Shown here: in pieces, positions 52,133 to 62,879 of the stretch
How positions within the stretch are numbered: position 1 is the first letter of the stretch
Layout: every line of letters starts with the position of its first letter
NCBI GenBank assembly: GCA_003094535.1
Contig: NATV01000109.1
Location: 22,503 to 86,502, forward strand
Source: a gamma proteobacterium symbiont of Ctena orbiculata
GTDB lineage: Bacteria > Pseudomonadota > Gammaproteobacteria > Chromatiales > Chromatiaceae
DNA length: 64,000 bases
Direction: 5' to 3'
The notes under the pieces: model-generated
Seen by the model: only the letters and a program-made list of their open reading frames with translations
Told to the model about the DNA's origin: nothing
The model's database searches: none
Made by a program: the position numbers and the translations under genes

Positions 52133-52855
52133 ATGAAAACGCTCATTCTAATATGTTCAATCCTGATCACCTGCACAACCGCTGCATACGCGGAGACAGG
52201 TTTAGAGGTCAAAGAGATAGATCAAGCAGCCACAAATCAAGTGATAATGATAGGCGCATCCTACTTACAGGGGTGGCCCTTGAAGAATATAGGTTGTCTG
52301 CCCGTGGTCAATAAAGGCGTAAACGGTGAGACCTCCACCCAGGTTCGTGCACGCTTCGATGCCGATGTCATCTCGGCCAAGCCGGCTGCGGTGTTGATCT
52401 GGGGCCATATAAACGACTTCTCGAATGCACCCATGGCACAGGAGCTGCAAACACGGCAGACTGCCATCGACAATCTGAAACAGATGATCGAGAGCGCCAG
52501 AGAAGCGGGAATCATACCGCTGGTGGCGACGGAAATCACATTCGGCATGCCCACGGATATAAAATCGAGGATCATGCAGTTGATCGGCAGCATCATGGGG
52601 AAGCGGAGCTACCAGGACTACATCAGCAGCAACGTGCTGGCGATCAATGAGTGGCTCAGGGATTACGCTGAAGCGCAGGAAATCAGCATCTTGGAGATTG
52701 AAAGGCTGATGACCAACGCCGAGGGAAATCGCAAACAGGGCTACTATACCGAAGACCTGTCCCATATCACCGAGCAGGCCTATCAGGACCTGCAATCCTT
52801 TGCGCAACCAATTCTACAAAAGGCGTTAATCGAGAAGCACGGACTCTGCAACTAG
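52133..52855 (+). CDS. SGNH/GDSL-type hydrolase, secreted
   Basis: Signal peptide; VIMIGASYLQGW, VNKGVNGETSTQ, LIWGHINDFSNA, DLSHITEQAY. Confidence 0.75.
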   Translation: MKTLILICSILITCTTAAYAETGLEVKEIDQAATNQVIMIGASYLQGWPLKNIGCLPVVNKGVNGETSTQVRARFDADVISAKPAAVLIWGHINDFSNAPMAQELQTRQTAIDNLKQMIESAREAGIIPLVATEITFGMPTDIKSRIMQLIGSIMGKRSYQDYISSNVLAINEWLRDYAEAQEISILEIERLMTNAEGNRKQGYYTEDLSHITEQAYQDLQSFAQPILQKALIEKHGLCN

Positions 52856-52870
52856 GCAGGGTGCAATCTG

Positions 52871-53608
52871 TTAAAACTCGATATCCCCTCCGACCTTGAC
52901 AGATCCAGGTACCCGCTTGATTCGCGTACCCGCCAGGTAGAGGTCGCCGCCCACTTCAAGATCCTTGGGCAGTTTCTTCAGGTCCAGGGCCCGCAGGTCG
53001 AGCCAGTCGCCCACGCGGAGCCCCTTGGGAAGACGCCTGATCGAAGTACCCACCAGATTCAACCAGCGCCCTACTTCGAGACCGTCCGGCAGCTCATTGA
53101 CGGGTGTTGCCGAGAGATCCAGGCCTCCGCCAACTGTGAGCCGGGCGGGCAGCCTGGTCAACTCGGAATTGCCCAGATAGAGATCGCCGCCCACGCTGAG
53201 ATTTTCAACCAGGGTATCGATCAGCGTAGCGGAAAGTTCCAGGTTTCCCGGTACCTTCAGCCCCTTGGGAAGCTTAATGATTGCGCTCGCACGCAGATCG
53301 AGCCCTGCCCCGAGTCGGATGCCTTTTGGCAGCTTCCGAATCCTGGTGCTGAAAAGGCAAAGATCGCCGTCGACGCGAAGCCTGGCAGGCAGCTCCTCGA
53401 TAAGGGTATCGGAGAGGTCCAGTCTTCCGGATACTCGCAGACGCTTGGGCAGGCGAACATCATGACTGCCGGAAAGGTCGAGGTTGCCATCAACAAACAG
53501 GGTTTTAGGTAGTTTGATCCCCTGGACCTTTCGAAGATCGAGATCCCCTTCAAATAACTTTCCTATCTGTAGACTGCTCACTAGTAATGCACACCTTCCA
53601 TCGTTCAT
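52871..53608 (-). CDS. LRR-like beta-solenoid protein with tandem 20-residue repeats
   Basis: About 11 in-register 20-aa units with consensus LPKGLxVGGxLDLxxTxIxx. Confidence 0.85.
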   Translation of the reverse strand: MNDGRCALLVSSLQIGKLFEGDLDLRKVQGIKLPKTLFVDGNLDLSGSHDVRLPKRLRVSGRLDLSDTLIEELPARLRVDGDLCLFSTRIRKLPKGIRLGAGLDLRASAIIKLPKGLKVPGNLELSATLIDTLVENLSVGGDLYLGNSELTRLPARLTVGGGLDLSATPVNELPDGLEVGRWLNLVGTSIRRLPKGLRVGDWLDLRALDLKKLPKDLEVGGDLYLAGTRIKRVPGSVKVGGDIEF

Positions 53609-53839
53609 TCAGACAACGATCTTTTTGTTGATTGCCCATCTGCCGGGGCCGCTCACCTGTTAGAATCCTAATCCACGGGCGCTTTTTTTTACAATTTTTT
53701 AACCACAGAATTAAAATCAAATTATTGATCTCTTTTCGTGATTTGGTAAACAAATCCATATTTTTAGGATTGCCGCTGGCGTTTAGGGTATATTTTCCTG
53801 ATCGGGAAAGAATCCTCTGCAAAACCCTCCTCTAATCTA

Positions 53840-54535
53840 ATGGAGAGGATATTGAAATTAACGATATTTCTAATCATTGTCGCGGTCATTCTCATCGCTG
53901 CCTGGTATTTCGAAAGCCAGCGGCGGGAGGGACTGGGAAGGGTTGCCCAACGAATAGGCTTCAAGCTCGAAGCCGGCCAGCACCGACTTCCGCAAACTCT
54001 CGATTCCGCAGGTTTCTATCTCTTCACTCAGGGTGAACCACTGATCCAGAATATGATGGATGGCGCACGCAACAGCGATCGCCTGTTGCTCTTCAACTAT
54101 ACCTTTGTCGCCACCGAGGGCTTCGAAGGCAGGCGGGAAATTCCAAGTGTGACGGATGAGGGGACGATCCTCACCCACATGCAGACCGTGGTTGCGTTTA
54201 TAGACATCGATCCCCTGCCCCATTTTGACCTCAGCCCCAACGATAATTCAAAACGCACCCTGCCTGGGGACTTCAGGCCGGTAGGTTTCGATGATGCCGG
54301 GGATTTTACTCAGCACTACCGCTTAGCCGCACGTGAAGAGGCAAAGGTGAGAGCGCTCTTCAATGAGCAGCTGCTGGCCCATTTCGCGCTCAACCCCGGT
54401 TGGGTGATCGAGAGTCGGGGCGATCAGGTAATCCTCTACCGCCAAGATGAACGCATGAAACCCGAGGAGATGGTGGTCTTTATCGATCAGGCTCACTACC
54501 TGCTTGATAACCTGCGGCTACATTTGCATCGCTGA
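53840..54535 (+). CDS. Membrane-anchored conserved hypothetical protein
   Basis: Single N-terminal TM then GFKLEAGQHRLPQTLDSAGFYLFTQGEPLIQNMMDG...LLLFNYTFV...QTVVAFIDIDPLPHFDLSP. Confidence 0.7.
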   Translation: MERILKLTIFLIIVAVILIAAWYFESQRREGLGRVAQRIGFKLEAGQHRLPQTLDSAGFYLFTQGEPLIQNMMDGARNSDRLLLFNYTFVATEGFEGRREIPSVTDEGTILTHMQTVVAFIDIDPLPHFDLSPNDNSKRTLPGDFRPVGFDDAGDFTQHYRLAAREEAKVRALFNEQLLAHFALNPGWVIESRGDQVILYRQDERMKPEEMVVFIDQAHYLLDNLRLHLHR

Positions 54536-54833
54536 CAAAATAGTGGCCTGTTTTGCCGCCGACATTGGCTGGTATCCGTGGAACTGTCGACAACAATCGC
54601 TGTCGTGGATTTCAATGTCGCAAATACCTTGGAAATGGACCGTAGCGGGACAGTGGATGGAGCATTGGTAAAACGAAACTGTCAACAGGAATACCCTGGG
54701 TCTTAGCGTCATCTGGCTGAAGCGAGGAAACCGGACAACAACAGAAATATAAAATACATTAAATATCTATAATATCTATTTGTATATATGGAGTAATTTA
54801 TTACAACTTAAGATAACGTTCGCTCATTTCACC

Positions 54834-56141
54834 ATGTATAGCCAAATCCAACGCTTGGTCGATATCAAAAAGGGTGAATGGCGTGCCGTCGCCTGGTCCT
54901 TCCTCTATTTCTTCTCGCTCCTCAGCAGCTACTACATCCTCCGTCCCATCCGTGACGAAATGGGCGTCCTCGCCGGCGTCGAGAAGCTGCATTGGCTCTT
55001 CACAGCCACCTTTTTCGCCATGCTGCTGGTGGTGCCGTTGTTTGGCTACGTGACATCGCGTCTGCCGCGCAGGCGGTTTCTACCCTATGTCTACTACTTT
55101 TTCATCGGCAACATCCTTATCTTCTTTCTATTGTTCGAATCGGGACTTTCTCAGGTTTTCATCGCCCGCATCTTTTTCGTCTGGCTGAGTGTATTCAATC
55201 TTTTCGTGGTTTCGGTTTTCTGGAGTTTCATGACCGATCTGTTTGTCGATCAAGAGGCGAAACGACTGTTTGCCGTAATCGCTGCCGGGGGTACGATCGG
55301 CGCAGTGACAGGGCCTTTGCTGACAACCCTGTTGGTCCAGGTCATCGGCACTTCATCGATGTTGCTGTTATCGGCAGGACTGCTTGGGTTGTCGGTCTTC
55401 TGTATCCACAGACTGATCGCCTGGCAATCGGAGCAGGGCGCCGAAACAGCGCATCGGCGGATGAAAGATAAACCGCTGGGGGGCGCAATCCTGGACGGTA
55501 TCCGCCTGACCCTCTCCTCCCCTTATCTGTTGGGGATAGGCCTGTTGATGCTACTCTTCACCCTGCTCTCCACCTTTCTCTATTTTCAACAGGCTCAGAT
55601 CGTAAAAGAGGCCTTTTCAGACTCTGAGACGCGTACAGCCGTATTTGCCGCTATCGATCTGGCGGTGAATACGCTCACCCTGCTGTTACAGACCCTGGTC
55701 ACATCGCGTCTGGTGAGAGGCGTCGGCCTGGCAGTCACCTTGGCGCTGATTCCTCTGCTGCTTGTTTTTGGCTTCATGCTGCTGGGACTCCACGCCACAC
55801 TGCCGGTATTGATCGCAGTGCAGGTGATGAGACGCGCCGGTAACTACGCCATCATGCGACCGGCCCGCGAAATGTTATATGTAGTCCTCAGCAGGGAAGA
55901 GAAATATAAGGCGAAGAATTTTATCGATACCCTTGTCTATCGTGGTGGGGATGCCGTCAGTTCCTGGATCTACGCAGGATTCAAGGCGATCGGTCTCAGT
56001 CTCTCCGCCATCGCCTGGATCGGTGTGCCGATCGCCCTGGTATGGGCCTGGATTGCATTTCAACTGGGTAGACGGCAGGCTATATTGGCAAAACGATCCT
56101 ATTCTCAAGCTGGAGGAGATGGTTATGAAAATCTCGGATAA
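54834..56141 (+). CDS. NTP/NDP exchange (Tlc-like)/MFS-type transporter
   Basis: Polytopic; SYYILRPIRDEMGVLAGVEKLHWLFTATFFAMLLVVPLFG, RLFAVIAAGGTIGAVTGPLLTTLL. Confidence 0.8.
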   Translation: MYSQIQRLVDIKKGEWRAVAWSFLYFFSLLSSYYILRPIRDEMGVLAGVEKLHWLFTATFFAMLLVVPLFGYVTSRLPRRRFLPYVYYFFIGNILIFFLLFESGLSQVFIARIFFVWLSVFNLFVVSVFWSFMTDLFVDQEAKRLFAVIAAGGTIGAVTGPLLTTLLVQVIGTSSMLLLSAGLLGLSVFCIHRLIAWQSEQGAETAHRRMKDKPLGGAILDGIRLTLSSPYLLGIGLLMLLFTLLSTFLYFQQAQIVKEAFSDSETRTAVFAAIDLAVNTLTLLLQTLVTSRLVRGVGLAVTLALIPLLLVFGFMLLGLHATLPVLIAVQVMRRAGNYAIMRPAREMLYVVLSREEKYKAKNFIDTLVYRGGDAVSSWIYAGFKAIGLSLSAIAWIGVPIALVWAWIAFQLGRRQAILAKRSYSQAGGDGYENLG

Positions 56142-57075
56142 CCGGATTGGACGCAGGACACTGCTTAAACTGATCGCCGGTTTCGCCGGCAGTAGCTGGC
56201 TCTCCCCCAGCCTGCTTCCGGCCGCCGAACGCACACCGATCAAAAGAAACATACCTGTCAGCAATGAATCCCTGCCGGTGATCGGCATGGGAACCTCCAG
56301 GACCTTCGATTCGGCCGGCAACAGGCAAAAGATCGCAAACCTGGAAAAGGTACTGGCGCAGTTTTTCGCGATGGGCGGCACGCTGATCGACTCATCGCCG
56401 ATGTACGGTTCCGCCGAACAGGTGATCGGTACCCTGCTCAAGCGTATCGAACCGGAATCGCTGTTTGCCGCCACCAAGGTCTGGACCGACGGCAAGGCCA
56501 ATGGCGTCACCCAGATGGAGCTGTCGAGGAAATTGTGGGGTATCGAACGCTTCGACCTCATGCAGATCCACAATCTACGGGACTGGCGGGCGCATCTGGA
56601 GACACTGAAAGCGATGAAGGCAGAGGGCAGGATCCGCTATATCGGCATCACTACGTCACATGGTCGAGACCATGATGAGTTGTACGAGGTCCTCTCCAAC
56701 CACTCATTCGACTTTGTTCAACTGAGTTACAACATCAAAAACCGGAGGGTGGAAGAGAGGTTGCTGCCGCTAGCGATGGATCGGGGGATCGCCGTGATTG
56801 CCAACCGCCCTTTCGCCCGTGGCGATCTATTCAGAATGGTCAAGGATAAACCCATGCCAAACTGGGTGGATGAGTTCGACTGCAACAGTTGGGCACAGTT
56901 TTTCCTGAAATATATCGTCTCCCATCCTGCGCTGACCTGCGCCATTCCCGCGACCTCGAAGGTTCATCACATGCTTGATAACATGAGTGCGGGTTTCGGA
57001 AGACTGCCTGACAGGGCGATGCGCAAGGAGATGGAAAAAGCATTTGAGCAGTTGTCCGCCGCCCAGTCCCGCTGA
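56119..57075 (+). CDS. Tat-exported aldo/keto reductase
   Basis: Twin-arginine N terminus IGRRTLLKLIAGFAGSSWL; LPVIGMGTSRTFDS, GGTLIDSSPMYGSAEQVIG, RYIGITTSH. Confidence 0.85.
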   Translation: MVMKISDNRIGRRTLLKLIAGFAGSSWLSPSLLPAAERTPIKRNIPVSNESLPVIGMGTSRTFDSAGNRQKIANLEKVLAQFFAMGGTLIDSSPMYGSAEQVIGTLLKRIEPESLFAATKVWTDGKANGVTQMELSRKLWGIERFDLMQIHNLRDWRAHLETLKAMKAEGRIRYIGITTSHGRDHDELYEVLSNHSFDFVQLSYNIKNRRVEERLLPLAMDRGIAVIANRPFARGDLFRMVKDKPMPNWVDEFDCNSWAQFFLKYIVSHPALTCAIPATSKVHHMLDNMSAGFGRLPDRAMRKEMEKAFEQLSAAQSR

Positions 57076-57149
57076 TCAAAGCGAGGCCGAGCAACGCTGC
57101 GCGATCGATCGATATGGCGTAGCCGCTGGCAGGTCCCTGGAACCAGGCA

Positions 57150-58205
57150 TCAGTCCGCCAAGGTAACGCGGTTTCTGCCCAGGGTTTTTGAACGATAGAG
57201 CGCCTCGTCGCAGCGGTTGAGAAAATCTTCAAAGGCTTCGCCATGGCGGTAGGCGGCAACGCCCATCGATGCGGAAATACCGCCGACAACAGTACCCGTG
57301 GTCGGGCGTTTGAGAACGATCTTCTCGATAACGGAGCGAATATACTCGGCCAGATTCTGCGCATTGCTGGATCCGATATCCGGCAGCAAAATTGCAAACT
57401 CATCGCCGCCGAAGCGTGCGCAGGCATCCTTGCCCTTGGTATGACGGGTCAACAGCTCCGCCACCGCGCGCAGCACCTTGTCGCCAAGTATGTGGCCATG
57501 GTTGTCGTTGACCTCCTTGAAATTGTCGATATCCATCAGTACCAGGCAAAAATTTCCGATATGCTGCTGTTCGACCTCGCCGATTATCATCGTCAGCGCC
57601 TGGTCGAATCCGCGCCGGTTCAATACCCCCGTCAAGGGATCCAGCATCGCCTCCTGCCTGGCGTAACTCAGCTCCTCCCTGAGTTTCTCGACCTCTTCCG
57701 TCGAATTGAGTAGCTCGGTCTCGAACTGGGAGGTCTCGGTAATCAAGGTCCGGGTCTCCGATATGATCGAGGAGACCGCCTTCATTACGGATTCGATCTT
57801 GTTGCTTTCCGCCAGGGTGTTGATATGGGACTGAATCTTTTCATTGGCGATGGAGGTCTTGCCGGTGAGATCGATCATGGTGCCCAAGGTATGGGCGACG
57901 ATATCCATCAACTCCTCTCTCAGATCCCTGAGCACTGCTTCATTGCAGAGGCAGACAAAGTGTCTGAACAGCGCCTCGACACGCTCATCACCCCAGCCTC
58001 CCTCGGCCTGCAGCAACTCATCCAGACGCCGGTTTAGCGCAGGGTCCTCTCCACTGACATAGTGGTAGGCAAGGCTGAAATTGACCGGATTGATGATCAG
58101 GTCGTGCTTGGCCAGAAAGGCGACCGTCAGGCGAAAAATCTCGCCCGCCTTTTCTTCTGATTTTGGGTAAATACCCATTATTGTTTTGTTGGTCGTTTTT
58201 TCCAT
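57150..58205 (-). CDS. GGDEF diguanylate cyclase
   Basis: DPLTGVLNRRGFDQALTM, LMDIDNFKEVNDNHGHILGDKVLRAVAELL, ARFGGDEFAILLP. Confidence 0.92.
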   Translation of the reverse strand: MEKTTNKTIMGIYPKSEEKAGEIFRLTVAFLAKHDLIINPVNFSLAYHYVSGEDPALNRRLDELLQAEGGWGDERVEALFRHFVCLCNEAVLRDLREELMDIVAHTLGTMIDLTGKTSIANEKIQSHINTLAESNKIESVMKAVSSIISETRTLITETSQFETELLNSTEEVEKLREELSYARQEAMLDPLTGVLNRRGFDQALTMIIGEVEQQHIGNFCLVLMDIDNFKEVNDNHGHILGDKVLRAVAELLTRHTKGKDACARFGGDEFAILLPDIGSSNAQNLAEYIRSVIEKIVLKRPTTGTVVGGISASMGVAAYRHGEAFEDFLNRCDEALYRSKTLGRNRVTLAD

Positions 58206-58284
58206 ATCTACTTAAAATCATTATAGTTTAGGCTGTTCTCCTCATTCTTTTCCTTGATACACCCCCCTAAATGGGAAAATTTTC

Positions 58285-58329
58285 GATGCCGATCTTTCGG
58301 AATTGGGCAATAAACAGGAGATCGGCATC
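58285..58329. other. Perfect 11-bp inverted repeat GATGCCGATCT...AGATCGGCATC
   Basis: Arms at 58285-58295 and 58319-58329 with a 23-nt spacer, in the putA / GGDEF intergenic region. Confidence 0.7.
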
Positions 58330-58425
58330 CATATGGAAATATTTACTACATTTTCACCGGTATTATAAACATGAGGACTGCCTGCTTCCCACAATAATAG
58401 CTCTGCTGACGTCGCTAGATCGGGA

Positions 58426-61356
58426 TTAGTTATCAGTAGCGGAATCGACGGGCGCAAAACCTCTGCGCAGTGTGTTTTCCGTTACATTTCTGGCCTGCAG
58501 GAACTGCAGCAGATAGTCGGGGCCACCCGCTTTGAATCCCATGCCGCTCAGCTTGAAACCGCCAAAGGGCTGACGGTGGACCATGGCGCGGGTGATTTTA
58601 CGATTGATATAGAGATTTCCCACCGAAAACTCACGCTTGGCCTGCTCCAGGTGAGACGGCAAGCGGGAATAGAGGCCGCCGGTAAGGGCATAGGCCGTGC
58701 TGTTGGCGATTCGCAAGGCATCCTTGAAATCCTTTGCCCGCAATATCGCCAGTACCGGTCCGAATATCTCCTCTTGCGCCAGTGGTGACTCCTCCTCCAC
58801 ATCGATGAAGATGACCGGGGCGATGTAGTGGCCCTTTTCCGAACGCCACTTCCCCAAATAGTGGGGCTTCGCGGTGATCCCGGCCTCCTCGACACGCTTG
58901 AGAATCCGTTGCTTTGCCTCTGCGCTGATGACGGGACCGGCCCGGTTTCCGGGATTTGCCGGATCCCCAATGCGCAGGCTGCGGGTCGCCTCAACCAGGC
59001 GTTGCACGAATCGGTCGTGGATCGAATCGACGCAGATCACCCTGGAACAGGCGCTGCACTTCTGACCCTGGTAACCGAAACTGGATTCGATGACACCGCT
59101 GACGGCATCGTCGAGATCGGCATCGTCATCGACGATGATCGCATTCTTGCCTCCCATTTCGGCAATCAGACGCTTAATATGGCGTTGGCCCTCGACGGGT
59201 TGAGCGATCAGGCTGTGGAGATGCAGACCGACCTCCCTTGACCCGGTGAAGGCGACAAAATGGGTGCGTGGATCGCGAACCAGGGCTTCACCGATCTCGG
59301 CCCCGCTGCCGGGGAGAAGGGTCACCACCCCATCGGGAAGTCCGATCTGCTGCAGCAGGCTGGAGAAGTGCCAGGCGACCACAGGGGTTTGAGATGCCGG
59401 CTTGAGAATCACGCAGTTGCCACAAACAATGGCGGCCGACACCATGCCCACGGGGATCGCCAAGGGAAAATTCCACGGCGGCAGCACCACGCCGATGCCG
59501 AGGGGCTGGTAGCTGAGTCTGTTCTCTTCTCCGGGCAGAGACGGACTGTATCCTGCTTCCAATTTTCGTGCGCTCGCTGCGTAGTAGCGAAGAAAGTCGA
59601 TCGCCTCCGCCACATCCGCATCCGCCTCCGCCCATCCCTTTCCCGCTTCCTTCACCTCCCAGGCCGCAAAGCGATCGCGTTGATCGCTCAGTGCCCCGGC
59701 GATGCGATCGAGATATTCCGCCCGCTCGCTGAAACTTTTGCCGCGCCACTCCCTGCAGGCCGCCCGGGTCTGTCTGATCGCCATTTCAGCATCGTCGGCG
59801 CCGGCACTGACGACCCTGCCGATGAGCTGAGAGGTATCGGCCGGATTGGTGGAGTCGATGACCTGATCCCGTAAAGCGATATGCCCCGTCAACAACAACG
59901 GGTAGGTTTTACCCAGCTCTTCCTCCACCGCCGCCAATGCCGAGGCGAAGGCCTCGCGCTCCGCCTTTGCGGTGAAACGATGCAGCGGTAGATTGGTGAA
60001 GCCCGGCTGTTTCGTCCTCTCTTCCTCTCTGCTTGCGGTTGGCGGCTGCAGCATCTCCCCGATGTCGAGTTGCGGCATCATGGGTAGAATCGACTGATCC
60101 GACGAATTCTCGAGCAGCCGCCTGACCAGGTAGGCGACACCCTGCAACAGCTCGCCGAACGGCAGGTAGAGACGCAGTTTCAGATTGCGCTCGGTAATCA
60201 ACGGCGCCAACGCATCCGACATGCCGTGGAGCATCTGAAACTCATAACCATCCCTACCCCCGGCCTCAGACAAAGCCATGGCACAGGCGATACTGCGCAG
60301 GTTGTGGGTGGCCACCGCGGGTCGTATCGAGGGTGATTCGAAAAGCCGCACCAGAGCGCGTTCGTAACAGGCATCGGTATCGTCCTTGTTGGTCCACACC
60401 GGTACCGCCCACCCCTGCTGCAGCGCGACCACGGTCTCCATATCCCAATAGGCACCTCGCACCAGGCGCACCATGATTGGCGTATCCCGCTCTTCGACCC
60501 ATGCCAGGAGGTCGTCCAGATCACTGTCCGCATCACGCAGGTAGGCCTGGATGGCAATCCCGAACCCGTCCCAGCGGCGCAGAGGCTCCTCCATGGCAAG
60601 CCGCTTGAAGAGTTGTAGGATGATCCCCTTGTAGTCGTACTGCTCCATATCGAGGGTAAGACTGAGTCCGGCCCCCATGGCGGCGTGGCAGATCGGCCTG
60701 AGACGTTCGGCCAGCTGACTGATGCAGCCCTCGGTGTCCAGCGCAGAGATCTGCGAATAGAGCGAAGAGACCTTCACCGAGAGGTTCAGATCAATCTCAG
60801 GTGCCGAGGCCACTATGCCCTGCGACGCATCAATCAGTTCGAGATAGGCCTGCTGATAGTTCTGAGCCTCCAGCTCGCTCACTGTCGCTTCGCCCAGCAT
60901 GTCCAGGCTTGCGCTGATCCCCCTGTCATGGAGTTTGGCCACCGATTCGAGTATGCCGCCTGCATCCTCCGCGGCGATAAAGCGGTGCGCGACCCGCCGT
61001 ACCGCGCCACGGATCACCGGTGCCATCAGCGCCGGCAGCCTAATCGTGGTACCGCGCCTGATACCCCAGGCCAACAGCGGCGGCAGCCGATCCACATCGA
61101 TTGCGGAGAAATACTCCATGAAATGGTTGACCAACTGGGTGTCGTTGGTGAGCATCGGCACGGTGTCGACAAAGCGCAATCCCTGCAGGCGAAAGTTGTC
61201 GTCCGCCAACAACTGCGCTAGCAGGCGATCGATCCATCCGCGGGGGTGACTGTCTGATCTCGCCTGCATTTCGGCCCATAGCTGACGGCCGATGGTTTGG
61301 ACTCGCTCTTCCAGCTCCCTGTTCACCTGAATCCCCCCTCGAAGCTGCTTGTTCAA
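58426..61356 (-). CDS. putA: Bifunctional proline dehydrogenase / L-glutamate gamma-semialdehyde dehydrogenase PutA (short form)
   Basis: 976 aa; PRODH RLVRGAYWDMET, ATHNLRS; ALDH VLPPWNFPLAIPVGMVSAAIVCGNCVILKPAS, FGYQGQKCSACSRVICVD. Confidence 0.96.
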   Translation of the reverse strand: MNKQLRGGIQVNRELEERVQTIGRQLWAEMQARSDSHPRGWIDRLLAQLLADDNFRLQGLRFVDTVPMLTNDTQLVNHFMEYFSAIDVDRLPPLLAWGIRRGTTIRLPALMAPVIRGAVRRVAHRFIAAEDAGGILESVAKLHDRGISASLDMLGEATVSELEAQNYQQAYLELIDASQGIVASAPEIDLNLSVKVSSLYSQISALDTEGCISQLAERLRPICHAAMGAGLSLTLDMEQYDYKGIILQLFKRLAMEEPLRRWDGFGIAIQAYLRDADSDLDDLLAWVEERDTPIMVRLVRGAYWDMETVVALQQGWAVPVWTNKDDTDACYERALVRLFESPSIRPAVATHNLRSIACAMALSEAGGRDGYEFQMLHGMSDALAPLITERNLKLRLYLPFGELLQGVAYLVRRLLENSSDQSILPMMPQLDIGEMLQPPTASREEERTKQPGFTNLPLHRFTAKAEREAFASALAAVEEELGKTYPLLLTGHIALRDQVIDSTNPADTSQLIGRVVSAGADDAEMAIRQTRAACREWRGKSFSERAEYLDRIAGALSDQRDRFAAWEVKEAGKGWAEADADVAEAIDFLRYYAASARKLEAGYSPSLPGEENRLSYQPLGIGVVLPPWNFPLAIPVGMVSAAIVCGNCVILKPASQTPVVAWHFSSLLQQIGLPDGVVTLLPGSGAEIGEALVRDPRTHFVAFTGSREVGLHLHSLIAQPVEGQRHIKRLIAEMGGKNAIIVDDDADLDDAVSGVIESSFGYQGQKCSACSRVICVDSIHDRFVQRLVEATRSLRIGDPANPGNRAGPVISAEAKQRILKRVEEAGITAKPHYLGKWRSEKGHYIAPVIFIDVEEESPLAQEEIFGPVLAILRAKDFKDALRIANSTAYALTGGLYSRLPSHLEQAKREFSVGNLYINRKITRAMVHRQPFGGFKLSGMGFKAGGPDYLLQFLQARNVTENTLRRGFAPVDSATDN

Positions 61357-61671
61357 TTCCCTTACTGATTACAATAGAAGAAATATCCTGTTCCTTGAAC
61401 CATTGTTGACACTGAATAAATAACCAAGCTTTTTAGCCACATTCTCCCTTGTTGGTGGGGCTGGACCCCAACACACTGAGGATTGAACCCGGCGCTTGAG
61501 GCGCCTCCCCCCTTTGCCAAATTGTCGAATGGTGGAGCATATCTGGAGGGTAGCCCTGCCTTACCAATCAATGAAGCAGGAGATCTGCAACCTATGTACA
61601 CAGATCATGACCACGGGATGATGGCATGGCCGATTATCAGTTAAGCAATGCTCTATGCGGCTCTGGACGAT

Positions 61672-62094
61672 TCAGAGTATCGGCATTGAAGCCCGGGTCA
61701 GTTTGGAGAATCTCACTCCCCGCATACCGCCTATCCTGGTGGCCAGCTGTTCGATCTCGTTGGGTTTACCCCGAACGATGATGGTCTCCAGACAGTGGTT
61801 GTGATCCAGGTGGACATGGGTGGTGCAGAGGACATTGATATAGCTGTGGTGCTGGGTGTGGTTGATTTTTTCGGTGAGACCCCGCTGATGGTGGTCGTAG
61901 CTGATGGTCAATACACCGAAGACCTCTTCGCGCTCGTCGGCCCAACGCTCCTCGACCAGCTTCTCCCTGATCATATCCCGCACCAGTTCGGATCGTGAAG
62001 CATAGCCCTGATCGATAAACCGCTTGTCCAGTTCGTTGAGCAATCCTTCGGGCAGGGATATGGTGACCCGTGCAAGTTCGTTGTTATCAGTCAT
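61672..62094 (-). CDS. nikR: Nickel-responsive regulator NikR
   Basis: RHH N-domain [38 protein letters not shown]; Ni-site [11 protein letters not shown]. Confidence 0.95.
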   Translation of the reverse strand: MTDNNELARVTISLPEGLLNELDKRFIDQGYASRSELVRDMIREKLVEERWADEREEVFGVLTISYDHHQRGLTEKINHTQHHSYINVLCTTHVHLDHNHCLETIIVRGKPNEIEQLATRIGGMRGVRFSKLTRASMPIL

Positions 62095-62102
62095 GGCTTC
62101 CT

Positions 62103-62879
62103 CTACTCCCAGTCGTGGACATGGGGGTGCGAATGGCTGAATGATCCATGCCGATGCTGATGCCGATGCACCAGATTGGCTTGCTGCAGCAGATCCATGT
62201 CCGCCAATGCCTGCCGGACCGGACCGTCAAACCTGATCGCCCCCTGTTCATCCATGATCAGGCAACGCTCGCCAAGCTCGGCGGCCATGCTCAGATTGTG
62301 GGTGGTGACGATCACTGTCGCCTCGGTGGTCAGCAGATGGTCCACCAGCCATCCGCTGCTGCGAGGATCAAGATTGGCAATCGGCTCGTCCAACAGCAGG
62401 CATTGGGGCTCAAGGGCAAGCAGCGCGGCCAATGCCACCTTCTTTTTCTCACCCCCGGACAGGCTGTAGGGGGCATTTTCAAGCAGTGTCTGAATACCCA
62501 ATCGCTCGGCCCACTGCAGTACCAGCCCATCGCATTCGGCATGCGCCATCTGGCGCAGGCCATATCCGATCTCATCGGCAACCGTGGGATTGAACAGCAT
62601 CGCTTCAGGGTGTTGAAAGAGCAGTACCGTTTCACGGCGAAAGCGGTTGGCCCAGGGGGCGCTGCGAAACCGCTGCCTGGTGACCGGATCCCCTCGATAG
62701 CGGTAGCTTCCTGTCGTCGCGAAGAGCAGGCCGTTCAACAGTTTCAGCAGGGTTGATTTGCCGCATCCGTTGGCGCCCAATACCACCAGCTTCTCCCCTG
62801 GCACCACCCGCAGGGAGAAATCCCTCAAAACCTCCGCTCCGTCTGGCCAGTTGAAGCAGACCTGGTCGAGTTCAATCAT
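62103..62879 (-). CDS. Energy-coupling factor ABC transporter ATP-binding protein CbiO/NikO
   Basis: [54 protein letters not shown]-terminal His-rich tail [18 protein letters not shown]. Confidence 0.94.
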   Translation of the reverse strand: MIELDQVCFNWPDGAEVLRDFSLRVVPGEKLVVLGANGCGKSTLLKLLNGLLFATTGSYRYRGDPVTRQRFRSAPWANRFRRETVLLFQHPEAMLFNPTVADEIGYGLRQMAHAECDGLVLQWAERLGIQTLLENAPYSLSGGEKKKVALAALLALEPQCLLLDEPIANLDPRSSGWLVDHLLTTEATVIVTTHNLSMAAELGERCLIMDEQGAIRFDGPVRQALADMDLLQQANLVHRHQHRHGSFSHSHPHVHDWE

